Positions 29,468 to 36,761 of a stretch of 64,000 nt of DNA are shown one piece after another. Source of the DNA: an uncultured Woeseiaceae bacterium (GTDB lineage: Bacteria; Pseudomonadota; Gammaproteobacteria; Steroidobacterales; Woeseiaceae). Below the pieces are notes generated by a model, which was not told where the DNA came from, ran no database searches, and worked only from the letters and a program-made list of their open reading frames with translations. The translations under genes and the position numbers were made by a program. Position 1 is the stretch's first letter. Each line of letters begins with the position of its first letter. The stretch is from the NCBI GenBank assembly GCA_947258565.1, contig CAMYJB010000013.1:67815-131814 (forward strand), in the 5' to 3' direction.

Positions 29468-30984
29468 CACTCGCCTCCCTCCTCGCGATCCGATCGCGCC
29501 CGCAGGTTGGCGGCCGCGGCCCCATAATCCGAAAAGTCGCGGCACTCGTCACCAATGAGCTGGTAGTTTTCGTGACCCTTACCCGCCAGCAGCACGACGT
29601 CGTCTGCTGCCGCGCTATTGATCGCCCATGCAATCGCGGCGCCCCTGTCCTCGATGACGGTGGCGGCGGCCGCATTTTCAAGCCCGTCGAGGACCGCTTC
29701 GATAATCTGCACGGGGTCTTCGTTGCGCGGATTGTCGTTCGTAACGACCACGCGGTCGGCGTGCTTCTCGACGGCGCTGGCCATCAGCGGTCGTTTGCCA
29801 GAATCGCGGTCGCCACCGCAACCGAAGACGCACCACAGCGCGCCTTCACAGTGCGGACGCAATGCGTGCAGCGCCGATTCGACCGCGGCCGGCGTGTGTG
29901 CGTAGTCAACGAAGACCTCCGGGCCGTTACCGACATCGACACGCTGCAGTCGTCCGGGCGGCGCGACCGCGGCGGAGAGCACAGCGCTTGCCGCATCGAG
30001 CGCCACCTCTTCGCTGAGCAGGACCGCAAGTACAAGCGCCGCATTGGCGACATTGAATTCGCCGGGCAACGGCAATATGAAGCTGCCTGCACCCCACGAA
30101 CTCTCGACGGATACGTCGAAGCCGGCTGCCGTTGCTGCGGTGGAACGTACGAAAACGTGTGGCAAACAGGTGTCGACACGCGCCGAATCCATCGATACGA
30201 CAACGACGTCCGGCCCGCATCGCGTCGCGAGTGTGCTGCCGAACTCCGAATCGACGTTGATGATTCGTCGCGCCGGCTGCGCCGCCAGGAACAGCGACGC
30301 CTTGGCCTCCCCGTAAGTCTCCATGTCGCCGTGGTAGTCGAGATGGTCGCGCGTAAGGTTCGTGAACACCGCAGTGTCGATTGCGACTCCGTCCAGCCGG
30401 TCCTGCGTCAGCGCGTGCGACGAGACCTCGACCGCCGCGTAAGCCGCGCCGGCATCGCGGAATACGGCGAGGCGCCTGTGGAATTCGACCACATCCGGCG
30501 TGGTCATGCCTGCACCGTCGCTCATTTCGTTGACGCCGTAACCAAGCGTGCCCGCATAGCCGCAGCTCTTGCCGAGCCGCTGCAGGCACTGCGCCAGCAG
30601 CCATGCAACCGTCGTCTTGCCGTTCGTGCCTGTGACGCCGAGCACCTTGACCGACCGCGACGGATAGTCGTAAAAGCGATTTGCAATGTCGCCGAGCCGG
30701 CTGCGCAACGCGTCGACCGGGATGAGCGGCGCGTCGATTTCGGGGATCGACCGGGCCGTCGATGCATCGTAGGCGACGGCCGCGGCACCGGCGTCGATCG
30801 CCTCCGCAGCGTATTCGAGGCCGTGGCTGCGTTCTCCGCGACAGGCAAGAAACAGGAATCCCTCGCCGACGCCGCGCGTATCGCTGGCGATGCCGCTGAT
30901 CGGGATGTCGGGCGCCTCGGCGAATCCTCGCAACAAAGTTGCGAGGGTTATCGAGGAATTCAGCTGCTGTGCCGGCATGCTCAT
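29467..30984 (-). CDS. murE: UDP-MurNAc-Ala-Glu--meso-diaminopimelate ligase MurE
   Basis: A 505-residue Mur ligase. The start at ATG 30984 overlaps the ftsI stop (ATGA). The N-terminal motif GIASDTRGVGEGFLF and the ATP loop GTNGKTT (119-125) are present. The substrate motif DNPR near the C-terminus (in TNDNPRNEDP) specifies meso-diaminopimelate rather than lysine, which fits a Gram-negative cell wall. Length is normal. Confidence 0.97.
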   Translation of the reverse strand: MSMPAQQLNSSITLATLLRGFAEAPDIPISGIASDTRGVGEGFLFLACRGERSHGLEYAAEAIDAGAAAVAYDASTARSIPEIDAPLIPVDALRSRLGDIANRFYDYPSRSVKVLGVTGTNGKTTVAWLLAQCLQRLGKSCGYAGTLGYGVNEMSDGAGMTTPDVVEFHRRLAVFRDAGAAYAAVEVSSHALTQDRLDGVAIDTAVFTNLTRDHLDYHGDMETYGEAKASLFLAAQPARRIINVDSEFGSTLATRCGPDVVVVSMDSARVDTCLPHVFVRSTAATAAGFDVSVESSWGAGSFILPLPGEFNVANAALVLAVLLSEEVALDAASAVLSAAVAPPGRLQRVDVGNGPEVFVDYAHTPAAVESALHALRPHCEGALWCVFGCGGDRDSGKRPLMASAVEKHADRVVVTNDNPRNEDPVQIIEAVLDGLENAAAATVIEDRGAAIAWAINSAAADDVVLLAGKGHENYQLIGDECRDFSDYGAAAANLRARSDREEGGE

Positions 30985-32708
30985 TGACTCATCGCCTGCA
31001 TGATGCTGCCGGGGTCGCGCGCCGGCAGCGCATCCGGCGGCACGGCCAGCAGGCGCAGTGACTCGGTCATGACCTCGGCGAAGACGGGCGCAGCGACATC
31101 GCTGCCGTAGTAAAGTTCTCCACTCGGCTCGTCGATGACGACGACGGCCGCCAGCTGCGGATCGCTGGCCGGGGCAAGGCCTGCAAAGATCGAAATGTAC
31201 CTGTCTTCGGAGTAACCACCGGCCGCGAACTTCCACGCGGTGCCGGTTTTGCCGGCGACCCTGTAGCCGGGAACCGCCGCCTTCATGCCGGTGCCGCCGG
31301 GACGCACGACCTCTTCCAGCATGCGGCGTACGGCTGCGGCCGTGTCCGGCGCGACGACCGGCTCACCCTCGAGCGGCGCATCCAGCGCGACCAGCGAAGC
31401 CGGTTGCAAGCGCCCGCCGTTGCCCAGGGCCGCATAGGCCTGCGCAAGCTGCAGCGCGGTCAGCGAAATACCGTAGCCGTAAGCCAGCGTCGCCTGGCTG
31501 ATCGGCTTCCAGTTACTGAAATGGGTCAGCAAGCCGGCCGACTCGCCGGGAAACGCGCTCGACGTGAGCGAACCGAGCCCGAATCGCGTCATCGTCTGCC
31601 ACAGCTGGTCCGGCTGCAGCGACATGGCGAGCTTGGTCACGCCGACGTTGGAGGAGCGCGCAAGTATCGTCGTGAGGCTCACCCGCCCGAGATTGCGGCT
31701 GTCCTCGATGGTCTTTGCACCGACCGTCACGTACCCCGGCGCAGTGTCGATAATGCTGCTCGGCCGGAATTCGCCGCTCTCGAGTGCGGCCGCAATGATG
31801 AGCGGCTTGATGCTCGAGCCGGGTTCGAAGATGTCGGTAACCGCGCGATTGCGATACCGCTCGGCCGAAAACTGCGAACGATCGTTCGGGTTGTACGTCG
31901 GCTGATTGACAACCGCGAGCACCTCCCCCGTCCGGACGTCGAGCACGACGATGGACCCGGATTCCGCGTTGTAGGACTGGATCGCAGCCTTTAGCGTCCG
32001 GTACGCGAGATACTGGATCCGCAGGTCGATGCTGGTCCTGAGATTCTTGCCGTGGCGCGCAGGCCGGATGCTCTCGACGTTCTCTACGGAGCGACCCAGG
32101 CGATCCTTGAGAACCCGTTTTGCACCCGATTCGCCTGCCAGCCAGTGATTGAACGCCAGTTCCAGGCCTTCCTGGCCTTCGTCGTCGATATCGGTAAACC
32201 CGACAAGGTGTCCCGTCACCTCGCCCGCCGGGTAGTATCGCCGGTACTCGCGCTGCACGTTGACACCGGGCATCTTGAGCGCCAGTACCTGCTGCGCCTG
32301 TTCCGGACTGAGGTGACGCTTCAGGTACAGGAACTCCTTTTTCATGCTGCGCGTGATGCGACGCATGAGTAGCTGCGGATCGAGACCGAGCGCGCGCGCC
32401 AGCTGCGGCACGTCATCGACGGCGGGCGCCAGTTCCCGCGGATTTGCCCAGACGCTGTCGACCGGCGTGCTGATCGCGAGCGGTTCGCCGTTGCGGTCGG
32501 TGATCGTGCCGCGGTGCGCGGAAATCCTTTCGCGGCGCAGGTGTCGCGTATCAGCCTGTTGATTCAGGAACTCCGTGTTCAGTACCTGCAGCTGCACGGC
32601 GCGCGCCGCCAGCGCGGCGGCGATCAGCGAGAACGACGCCAATACCAGGGTCACCCTGCCGACAAACCGTTTCGCCGTCCGGGTTTTCGTTTCGGCTCCG
32701 CGAGTCAT
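30981..32708 (-). CDS. ftsI: Septal transpeptidase FtsI (PBP3)
   Basis: A 575-residue class B penicillin-binding protein. The start at ATG 32708 overlaps the ftsL stop. A transmembrane helix at about 17-38 precedes the pedestal domain (RGTITDRNGEPLA near 66-78). The transpeptidase has the active serine in SSIK (Ser298, Lys301), SSN at 352-354 and KTGT at 487-490. It crosslinks septal peptidoglycan in the periplasm with FtsW, and is recruited by FtsL and FtsQ. Confidence 0.97.
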   Translation of the reverse strand: MTRGAETKTRTAKRFVGRVTLVLASFSLIAAALAARAVQLQVLNTEFLNQQADTRHLRRERISAHRGTITDRNGEPLAISTPVDSVWANPRELAPAVDDVPQLARALGLDPQLLMRRITRSMKKEFLYLKRHLSPEQAQQVLALKMPGVNVQREYRRYYPAGEVTGHLVGFTDIDDEGQEGLELAFNHWLAGESGAKRVLKDRLGRSVENVESIRPARHGKNLRTSIDLRIQYLAYRTLKAAIQSYNAESGSIVVLDVRTGEVLAVVNQPTYNPNDRSQFSAERYRNRAVTDIFEPGSSIKPLIIAAALESGEFRPSSIIDTAPGYVTVGAKTIEDSRNLGRVSLTTILARSSNVGVTKLAMSLQPDQLWQTMTRFGLGSLTSSAFPGESAGLLTHFSNWKPISQATLAYGYGISLTALQLAQAYAALGNGGRLQPASLVALDAPLEGEPVVAPDTAAAVRRMLEEVVRPGGTGMKAAVPGYRVAGKTGTAWKFAAGGYSEDRYISIFAGLAPASDPQLAAVVVIDEPSGELYYGSDVAAPVFAEVMTESLRLLAVPPDALPARDPGSIMQAMSQ

Positions 32709-32992
32709 GGGCGCTCGATGACAAAGATTTCGGAAGACTTGGGCCGCACCAGCGACAGCCTGTCGAGGGCCACCTGCTCGATTCGGGCGTGGGTGGCCCA
32801 GGTGCTCTGCTCGATCTGCAACTGGCCCCACTCGATATTCAGCTCGTCGCGTTCATGGGTCAGCCTCTCGAGCTCGACGAACAGTTTTCGTGCCTCGTGC
32901 TTGGTGTAGACCAGCGCCATCGCACTCATCACGCAAACGGCTGCAAATACGAGCACGAGCACAGCCGGCTGAGCTTTCGCGTCGAAGACCAT
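32705..32992 (-). CDS. ftsL: Cell division protein FtsL
   Basis: A 95-residue bitopic protein. One hydrophobic segment at about residues 10-29 is followed by a heptad-patterned periplasmic coiled coil (KLFVELERLTHERDELN) and the distal segment IEQVALDRLSLVRP, a typical FtsL end. It pairs with FtsB and links FtsQ to FtsW/FtsI. It shares the TAATG junction with rsmH and ATGA with ftsI, so it should be made in step with both. Confidence 0.92.
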   Translation of the reverse strand: MVFDAKAQPAVLVLVFAAVCVMSAMALVYTKHEARKLFVELERLTHERDELNIEWGQLQIEQSTWATHARIEQVALDRLSLVRPKSSEIFVIERP

Positions 32993-33939
32993 TACAGTCT
33001 CTCCGCCACGCGCAGTCGCGCGCTGCGCGCGCGCCTGTTCGCCGCAATTTCTTCAGCCGTGGCCTCGATGAGTTTGCCGATCGCCTTCAGCTTCGGCCTG
33101 TGTTCCGCCGGGACCAACGGCATGCCGCGATACTGCTCGGATTCCCGGGAAGCTTCCCGAATAAAGCGCTTGACCAGCCGATCCTCCAACGAGTGGAAGC
33201 TGATGACACAGAGGCGGCCGCCACTGCGGAGCGCGGTCGGCTTACGCAATACGTTGACGCTCTGCTCGAGCGCAGCACGAAGCTGCTCCAGTTCACCGTT
33301 GACAAATATTCGAATCGCCTGGAACGAGCGTGTCGCGGGGTGGATCTTGTCACCCTGGAAGGGCACCGCGCCGGCAATGATCTCGGCCAGCTGCCCGGTG
33401 CGCCGAAGGGGCGCCTCGTCGCGTGCGGACACGATCGCACGCGCTATGCGCGCAGCAAAGCGCTCCTCACCATAGGTTTTCAGAACGCGTCTCAAGTCCC
33501 TCTCATCCACTGTTGCGAGCCAGTCGGCCGCGCTGACGCCTGCGTCCGGGTCCATTCGCATGTCGAGAGGGCCGTCACGGAGGAAGCTGAAGCCACGGCC
33601 TGCTTCGTCCAGTTGTGGCGATGAGACGCCGAGATCGAGGAGCACTCCATCCACGCTCCCAAGGAGGCCTCTTTCATCAATGAACTTCTCAAGTTGCGCA
33701 CATTCACCTCGTATCAATTCGAATCGCGGGTCCGACAGCAGTGCCTTCGGCGCCGATGCAATTGCCTGCGGGTCACGGTCGATCGCAATGAGGCGTCCGT
33801 CTGCAGTCAATCGTTCGAGAATGGCGCTGCTGTGTCCCCCACGGCCGAACGTCCCGTCGACGTAACAACCGCTCGCTCTTATATTCAGTCCTTCGAGGAC
33901 CGGCCCCAGCAGCACCGGCACATGCGCGTTGCTGCTCAT
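32992..33939 (-). CDS. rsmH: 16S rRNA m4C1402 methyltransferase RsmH
   Basis: A 315-residue SAM methyltransferase (formerly MraW). The N-terminal HVPVLLGPVLEGL, motif I VDGTFGRGGHS (26-37), acidic motif AIDRDPQA and the DLGVSSPQLDEAGRGFSF block are all characteristic. It N4-methylates C1402 of 16S rRNA in the decoding centre. It lies 15 bases after mraZ, in the normal dcw position. Confidence 0.97.
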   Translation of the reverse strand: MSSNAHVPVLLGPVLEGLNIRASGCYVDGTFGRGGHSSAILERLTADGRLIAIDRDPQAIASAPKALLSDPRFELIRGECAQLEKFIDERGLLGSVDGVLLDLGVSSPQLDEAGRGFSFLRDGPLDMRMDPDAGVSAADWLATVDERDLRRVLKTYGEERFAARIARAIVSARDEAPLRRTGQLAEIIAGAVPFQGDKIHPATRSFQAIRIFVNGELEQLRAALEQSVNVLRKPTALRSGGRLCVISFHSLEDRLVKRFIREASRESEQYRGMPLVPAEHRPKLKAIGKLIEATAEEIAANRRARSARLRVAERL

Positions 33940-33954
33940 GCGATGATTCGCGAC

Positions 33955-34404
33955 CTAGAATGAGATCGACTCAAGTTCGGCCGGCAACTCGCCGTCGTCT
34001 TCCTCACTGAGCCACGCGTCCCGCTTCTCGTTCCAGGTTGCTTCATCCCAAAGTTCGAACTTGTTGCCTTGCCCGATCAGAATTGCGTTCTTCTCGAGCG
34101 AGGCGAAATCCCTGAGTTCTCGCGACACGAGGATGCGTCCATTTGCGTCCATGTCGACCTCGGTCGCATAACCGACCATAATGCGCACTACTCGACGTGC
34201 GACCTTGTTCATGCTGGGGAGGCGCACGAGCTTGCGCTCCAGTTCTTCCCAGTCCGGCAACGGATAGACCAGGAGGCAGTGATCCTTGTCCACGGTAACG
34301 ATGATCTGGCCCTCACAACGGGCAGCAAGCCGTTCCCGGTACCGGGTCGGTATTGCCATACGCCCCTTGGCGTCCAACGTGACTTTGGTGGCCCCTCGAA
34401 ACAC
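33955..34404 (-). CDS. mraZ: Transcriptional regulator MraZ
   Basis: A 149-residue double-SpoVT/AbrB protein if started at GTG 34404, which gives the family N-terminus (V/M)FRGAT. An upstream GTG at 34473 is in frame but lies inside the operator. Both repeats are intact: TLDAKGRMAIPTRYR in the first and DMDANGRILVSRELR in the second. MraZ forms a ring oligomer and represses the dcw promoter through TGGG repeats. Three such phased repeats lie just upstream, so autoregulation is expected. No clear Shine-Dalgarno precedes the GTG. Confidence 0.93.
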   Translation of the reverse strand: MFRGATKVTLDAKGRMAIPTRYRERLAARCEGQIIVTVDKDHCLLVYPLPDWEELERKLVRLPSMNKVARRVVRIMVGYATEVDMDANGRILVSRELRDFASLEKNAILIGQGNKFELWDEATWNEKRDAWLSEEDDGELPAELESISF

Positions 34405-34457
34405 AACGGATCGGGCAGGTCCGGTTTCGTTCTTCTGGCACGAATCCCGGGAGTAAT

Positions 34458-34482
34458 GCCCATTTCCTCCCACTTTTTTCCA
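34458..34482 (-). promoter_or_regulatory. MraZ operator: three 10-bp-phased TGGGN repeats
   Basis: On the minus strand the order is TGGAA-N5-TGGGA-N5-TGGGC (repeat starts at 34482, 34472 and 34462). MraZ of E. coli binds TGGGN repeats separated by five bases; the second and third copies are exact and the first is degenerate. The array starts about 10 bases after the -10 element, so binding would block initiation or early elongation. Confidence 0.8.
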
Positions 34483-34491
34483 CTTTTCGAC

Positions 34492-34520
34492 ACTATAGGT
34501 TTGGCCCCGCGGAGCGTCAA
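34492..34520 (-). promoter_or_regulatory. Main sigma70 promoter of the dcw cluster
   Basis: Minus-strand TTGACG (34520-34515) and TATAGT (34497-34492) with a 17-base spacer, directly upstream of the MraZ operator and 88 bases before the mraZ start. The -35 and -10 each differ from consensus at one position. The adjoining stretch 34521-34727 is AT-rich in part and holds no gene I can support. Confidence 0.8.
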
Positions 34521-34727
34521 CAACGCACGCCGAATTATGGTTGTTCTACAGGGACTTAGGGGCGAATCCATGGCCCAATTCGGGCGAATGATGGCAGCCA
34601 TCGCATAAGTAAAATCAATTACTTAGCTTGATTTTCTACAAAATTACTGAGTTTTTGGTCGGCAAATAGCGACAAGGGGGCCGCGGCGGCCTCCTGCGCA
34701 ATGTTTTGCGCAAGCTTGTGATCGGAA

Positions 34728-35121
34728 AAGCCGGAGCCGGCCATAAGCCGGGTTCTGTCGAGGGCAATCATTCATCTGGGGCGGCCGTCACCGGCCGCCT
34801 CGAGCAACCTACCCGGGAGTCCGCTCGGGACCGGCGGTGGACGAAGCAGCGCAACTCCCCTGCTGGGGAAATTGCGCTTCGCCCTACTCCCCTATTTGGT
34901 CTTGCTCCGGGCGGGGTTTACCGTGCCGCGGACTGTTGCCAGCCGCGCGGTGCGCTCTTACCGCACCTTTTCACCCTTACCGGGCTCGCGCCCGGCGGTT
35001 TGTTTTCTGTGGCACTTTCCATGGGCTCGCGCCCTCCAGGCGTTACCTGGCGCCCTGTCCGAAGGAGCCCGGACTTTCCTCTGCTTGCGAGAAGCAGCGA
35101 TTGCCTGGCCGACTCCGGCGT
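34728..35121 (-). ncRNA. rnpB: RNase P RNA (bacterial class A)
   Basis: The catalytic RNA of RNase P, read on the minus strand. The conserved P4-region sequence GAGGAAAGTCCGGGCTCC lies near 35067-35084 and the 3' signature GACAGAACCCGGCTTA near 34743-34758. The terminal helix P1 can be drawn exactly: a 13-base 5' arm (35119-35107) pairs with a 13-base 3' arm (34742-34730), with one G-U. Ends are set from P1 and may be off by a few bases. About 394 nt is normal for class A. The location beside mraZ and near rsmI is common in gammaproteobacteria. Confidence 0.95.
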
Positions 35122-35123
35122 TT

Positions 35124-35158
35124 CCGGACCGCAAATTCTACTGCATTTCGCGGTCCGG
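35124..35158. repeat. Inverted repeat over the rnpB promoter region
   Basis: CCGGACCGC (35124-35132) and GCGGTCCGG (35150-35158) are perfect inverted arms, with AAAT/ATTT extending the stem after one bulged base. The minus-strand TAGAAT (35140-35135), a plausible rnpB -10 element, lies in the loop. No good -35 is seen at the normal spacing. Confidence 0.6.
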
Positions 35159-35179
35159 CGGGCCCGGAATCGAAAAAAC

Positions 35180-35208
35180 TTGACAACTGAATTGTCATTA
35201 TTCATATT
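35180..35208 (+). promoter_or_regulatory. Sigma70 promoter of the marR gene
   Basis: TTGACA (35180-35185, perfect -35) and CATATT (35203-35208) are separated by 17 bases. Both elements overlap palindromic operators, and the coding start follows 36 bases later. Confidence 0.65.
35181..35197. promoter_or_regulatory. Palindromic operator 1 upstream of marR
   Basis: A 17-bp near-perfect palindrome (TGACAA-CTGAA-TTGTCA) covering the -35 element. It shares both half-sites with operator 2; the start-to-start distance is 27 bp. Paired palindromes of this size over a promoter are typical of MarR autorepression. Confidence 0.7.
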
Positions 35209-35224
35209 GACAATCTAATTGTCA
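35208..35224. promoter_or_regulatory. Palindromic operator 2 upstream of marR
   Basis: A 17-bp palindrome with 7-bp perfect arms (TGACAAT-CTA-ATTGTCA). It begins at the last base of the -10 element and covers the expected transcription start. Binding here would block the promoter. Confidence 0.7.
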
Positions 35225-35243
35225 TTTTTTGTCCGGCGATCGC

Positions 35244-35699
35244 ATGCAAAACCAATCACCGCACTACGAAATCACCTGGCTGATCCGGCGCCTGTTTCGT
35301 GCCATGGCGCAGCTGGCGGACGGTTACCTGCAGGCGCACGGCCTGGCCGCCGCCGACCGGGCCGTCCTCGAGTTTCTGTACCCCGAAGAAGCGCTGTCCG
35401 TGCCCGAGATCGCAACACGCTACCAGGTGTCACGCCAGCACATACAGGTCACCGTCAACGCCCTTCTCGAAGACGGTTTCCTCCGGTCGCGGCCGAACCC
35501 TCGCCACAAACGCTCCTCTCTGTTTGCACTCACCCCTGTCGGCCGGGAGTTGTTCCGGAAGATCCGCGCAAGCGAAGCCGGGCTGCTCGACAGGCTGTTT
35601 GCGGATATACCGACCGACGACGTCGAGTGCACCCGGCGCACGCTTCAGGCCATGTATTTTCACAACCTCAAACAAGGAGAGATCGATGAGTCATCTTGA
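35244..35699 (+). CDS. MarR family transcriptional regulator
   Basis: A 151-residue winged-helix regulator, started at ATG 35244; an in-frame TTG at 35229 overlaps the operator region and is less likely. The helix-turn-helix is at about residues 52-76 (VPEIATRYQVSRQHIQVTVNAL) and the basic wing at 82-96 (RPNPRHKRSSLFALT). N- and C-terminal helices would form the dimer interface. Two matching palindromes cover its promoter, so it probably represses itself and the overlapping small membrane protein gene. The ligand is unknown. The gene diverges from rnpB and converges with rsmI. Confidence 0.9.
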   Translation: MQNQSPHYEITWLIRRLFRAMAQLADGYLQAHGLAAADRAVLEFLYPEEALSVPEIATRYQVSRQHIQVTVNALLEDGFLRSRPNPRHKRSSLFALTPVGRELFRKIRASEAGLLDRLFADIPTDDVECTRRTLQAMYFHNLKQGEIDESS

Positions 35700-35901
35700 C
35701 ATCAAGCACCTGCTTCTGGCCGGTATAACGCTCACCGCAATCGCGGTCACGGGCCTGTGGTCATGGAATACGCTCGCGGAACTGTTCGGCGCACCGGAGG
35801 CGCACTTCAGGCACGCCGTTGCGGCGATGGCGCTAATTGCTACTCTGCGAATTGCCTTGTCGCGGCGCCGCATGGCGGTCAGGCATCACCGTCGCCCCTG
35901 A
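35686..35901 (+). CDS. Small two-helix membrane protein coupled to MarR
   Basis: A 71-residue predicted protein starting inside the marR end (14-base overlap), with a strong AAGGAGA ribosome site six bases before ATG 35686. Two hydrophobic helices are visible, about residues 8-31 (LLLAGITLTAIAVTGLW) and 44-59 (AVAAMALIATLRIAL), followed by a basic tail (SRRRMAVRHHRRP). I do not recognise the family. The overlap and good ribosome site make it a likely real gene regulated by the MarR protein. Its 3' end overlaps the convergent rsmI end by 23 bases. Confidence 0.72.
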   Translation: MSHLDIKHLLLAGITLTAIAVTGLWSWNTLAELFGAPEAHFRHAVAAMALIATLRIALSRRRMAVRHHRRP

Positions 35902-36721
35902 TCTCGAGCAGGCGCTGATAAAGCGCGTTGCGCTTTTCCCCCGTAAGCCGGGCCGCGATTGCCGCGGCCTTTTTCGGTGGCAGCGCCGCTGCGAGCTCTG
36001 CAAGGAGTCGGTCCGTGTCGATCGACGAGGCCACCACAGCGCCCACCCCGTGGACCGCGATGACGAACTCGCCTTTCGAGACGATCGTCCCGTCCGATAC
36101 TTCGTCGAGTAGCTCGCCGAGGCTTGCTCGCCTGCACTGCTCGTGCAGCTTCGTAAGTTCCCGACCCAGGAAAGCCTCGCGGTCCGCACCGAAGACGTCG
36201 ACCATGTCGGCGAGCGTCGCGGCTATTCGGTGCACGGCCTCGAAAAACACCAGCGTACGCGGCTCCGCCGCCCGGGCCTGCAGCCATTTGCGTCGAGCCA
36301 CGGATTTCGCCGGCGGGAAGCCTTCGAAACCGAAGCGATCGGTCGGCAGCCCCGATACGGACAGGGCCGCGGTGACCGCACAGGGACCCGGGATCGGCGA
36401 GACAGCGATTCCGTCTGCGTGGGCCGCCTGCAACAGCCGGTAGCCGGGGTCGCTGACGAGCGGCGTGCCGGCGTCACTGGCAAGCGCCACCGATTTGCCG
36501 TCTTTCAGCCGTTCAATGAGAGCCTTCGCAGCGCGCGCCTCGTTGTGTTCATGCAGCGCAAAAAGCCGCGTTTTCAGCCCCAAATGCGATAGCAATCGCC
36601 CGGTGTGGCGGGTATCCTCGGCGGCAACCAGGTCGACTTCGGCGAGTATCTGGCGTGCTCGCGGAGACAGATCTTCGAGGTTTCCGATCGGTGTGGCAAC
36701 AACGAACAGTGTGCCGCTCAT
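35879..36721 (-). CDS. rsmI: 16S rRNA 2'-O-ribose C1402 methyltransferase RsmI
   Basis: A 280-residue tetrapyrrole-methylase-fold enzyme. The start at ATG 36721 gives the family N-terminus MSGTLFVVATPIGN; a longer open frame upstream overlaps lpoA and is rejected. Motifs AAEDTRHTGRLL, SDAGTPLVSDPGYRL and PIPGPCAVTAALSVSGLPTDRF are characteristic. It modifies the same nucleotide as RsmH, encoded 3 kb away. It is divergent from lpoA with 40 bases between. Confidence 0.96.
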   Translation of the reverse strand: MSGTLFVVATPIGNLEDLSPRARQILAEVDLVAAEDTRHTGRLLSHLGLKTRLFALHEHNEARAAKALIERLKDGKSVALASDAGTPLVSDPGYRLLQAAHADGIAVSPIPGPCAVTAALSVSGLPTDRFGFEGFPPAKSVARRKWLQARAAEPRTLVFFEAVHRIAATLADMVDVFGADREAFLGRELTKLHEQCRRASLGELLDEVSDGTIVSKGEFVIAVHGVGAVVASSIDTDRLLAELAAALPPKKAAAIAARLTGEKRNALYQRLLEIRGDGDA

Positions 36722-36761
36722 AGCGCGCTCGATTCCGGCCCCAGACAAAAGTGCACGAACG

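Noticed and set aside
29458..30987. 509-codon plus-strand frame opposite murE
   Set aside because: It mirrors murE codons, has arginine-rich low-information sequence and no motifs.
34706..35218. Open frames on the plus strand across 34706-35218 (up to 170 codons)
   Set aside because: They lie antisense to RNase P RNA, whose conserved core and P1 helix are clear. The translations have no family features.
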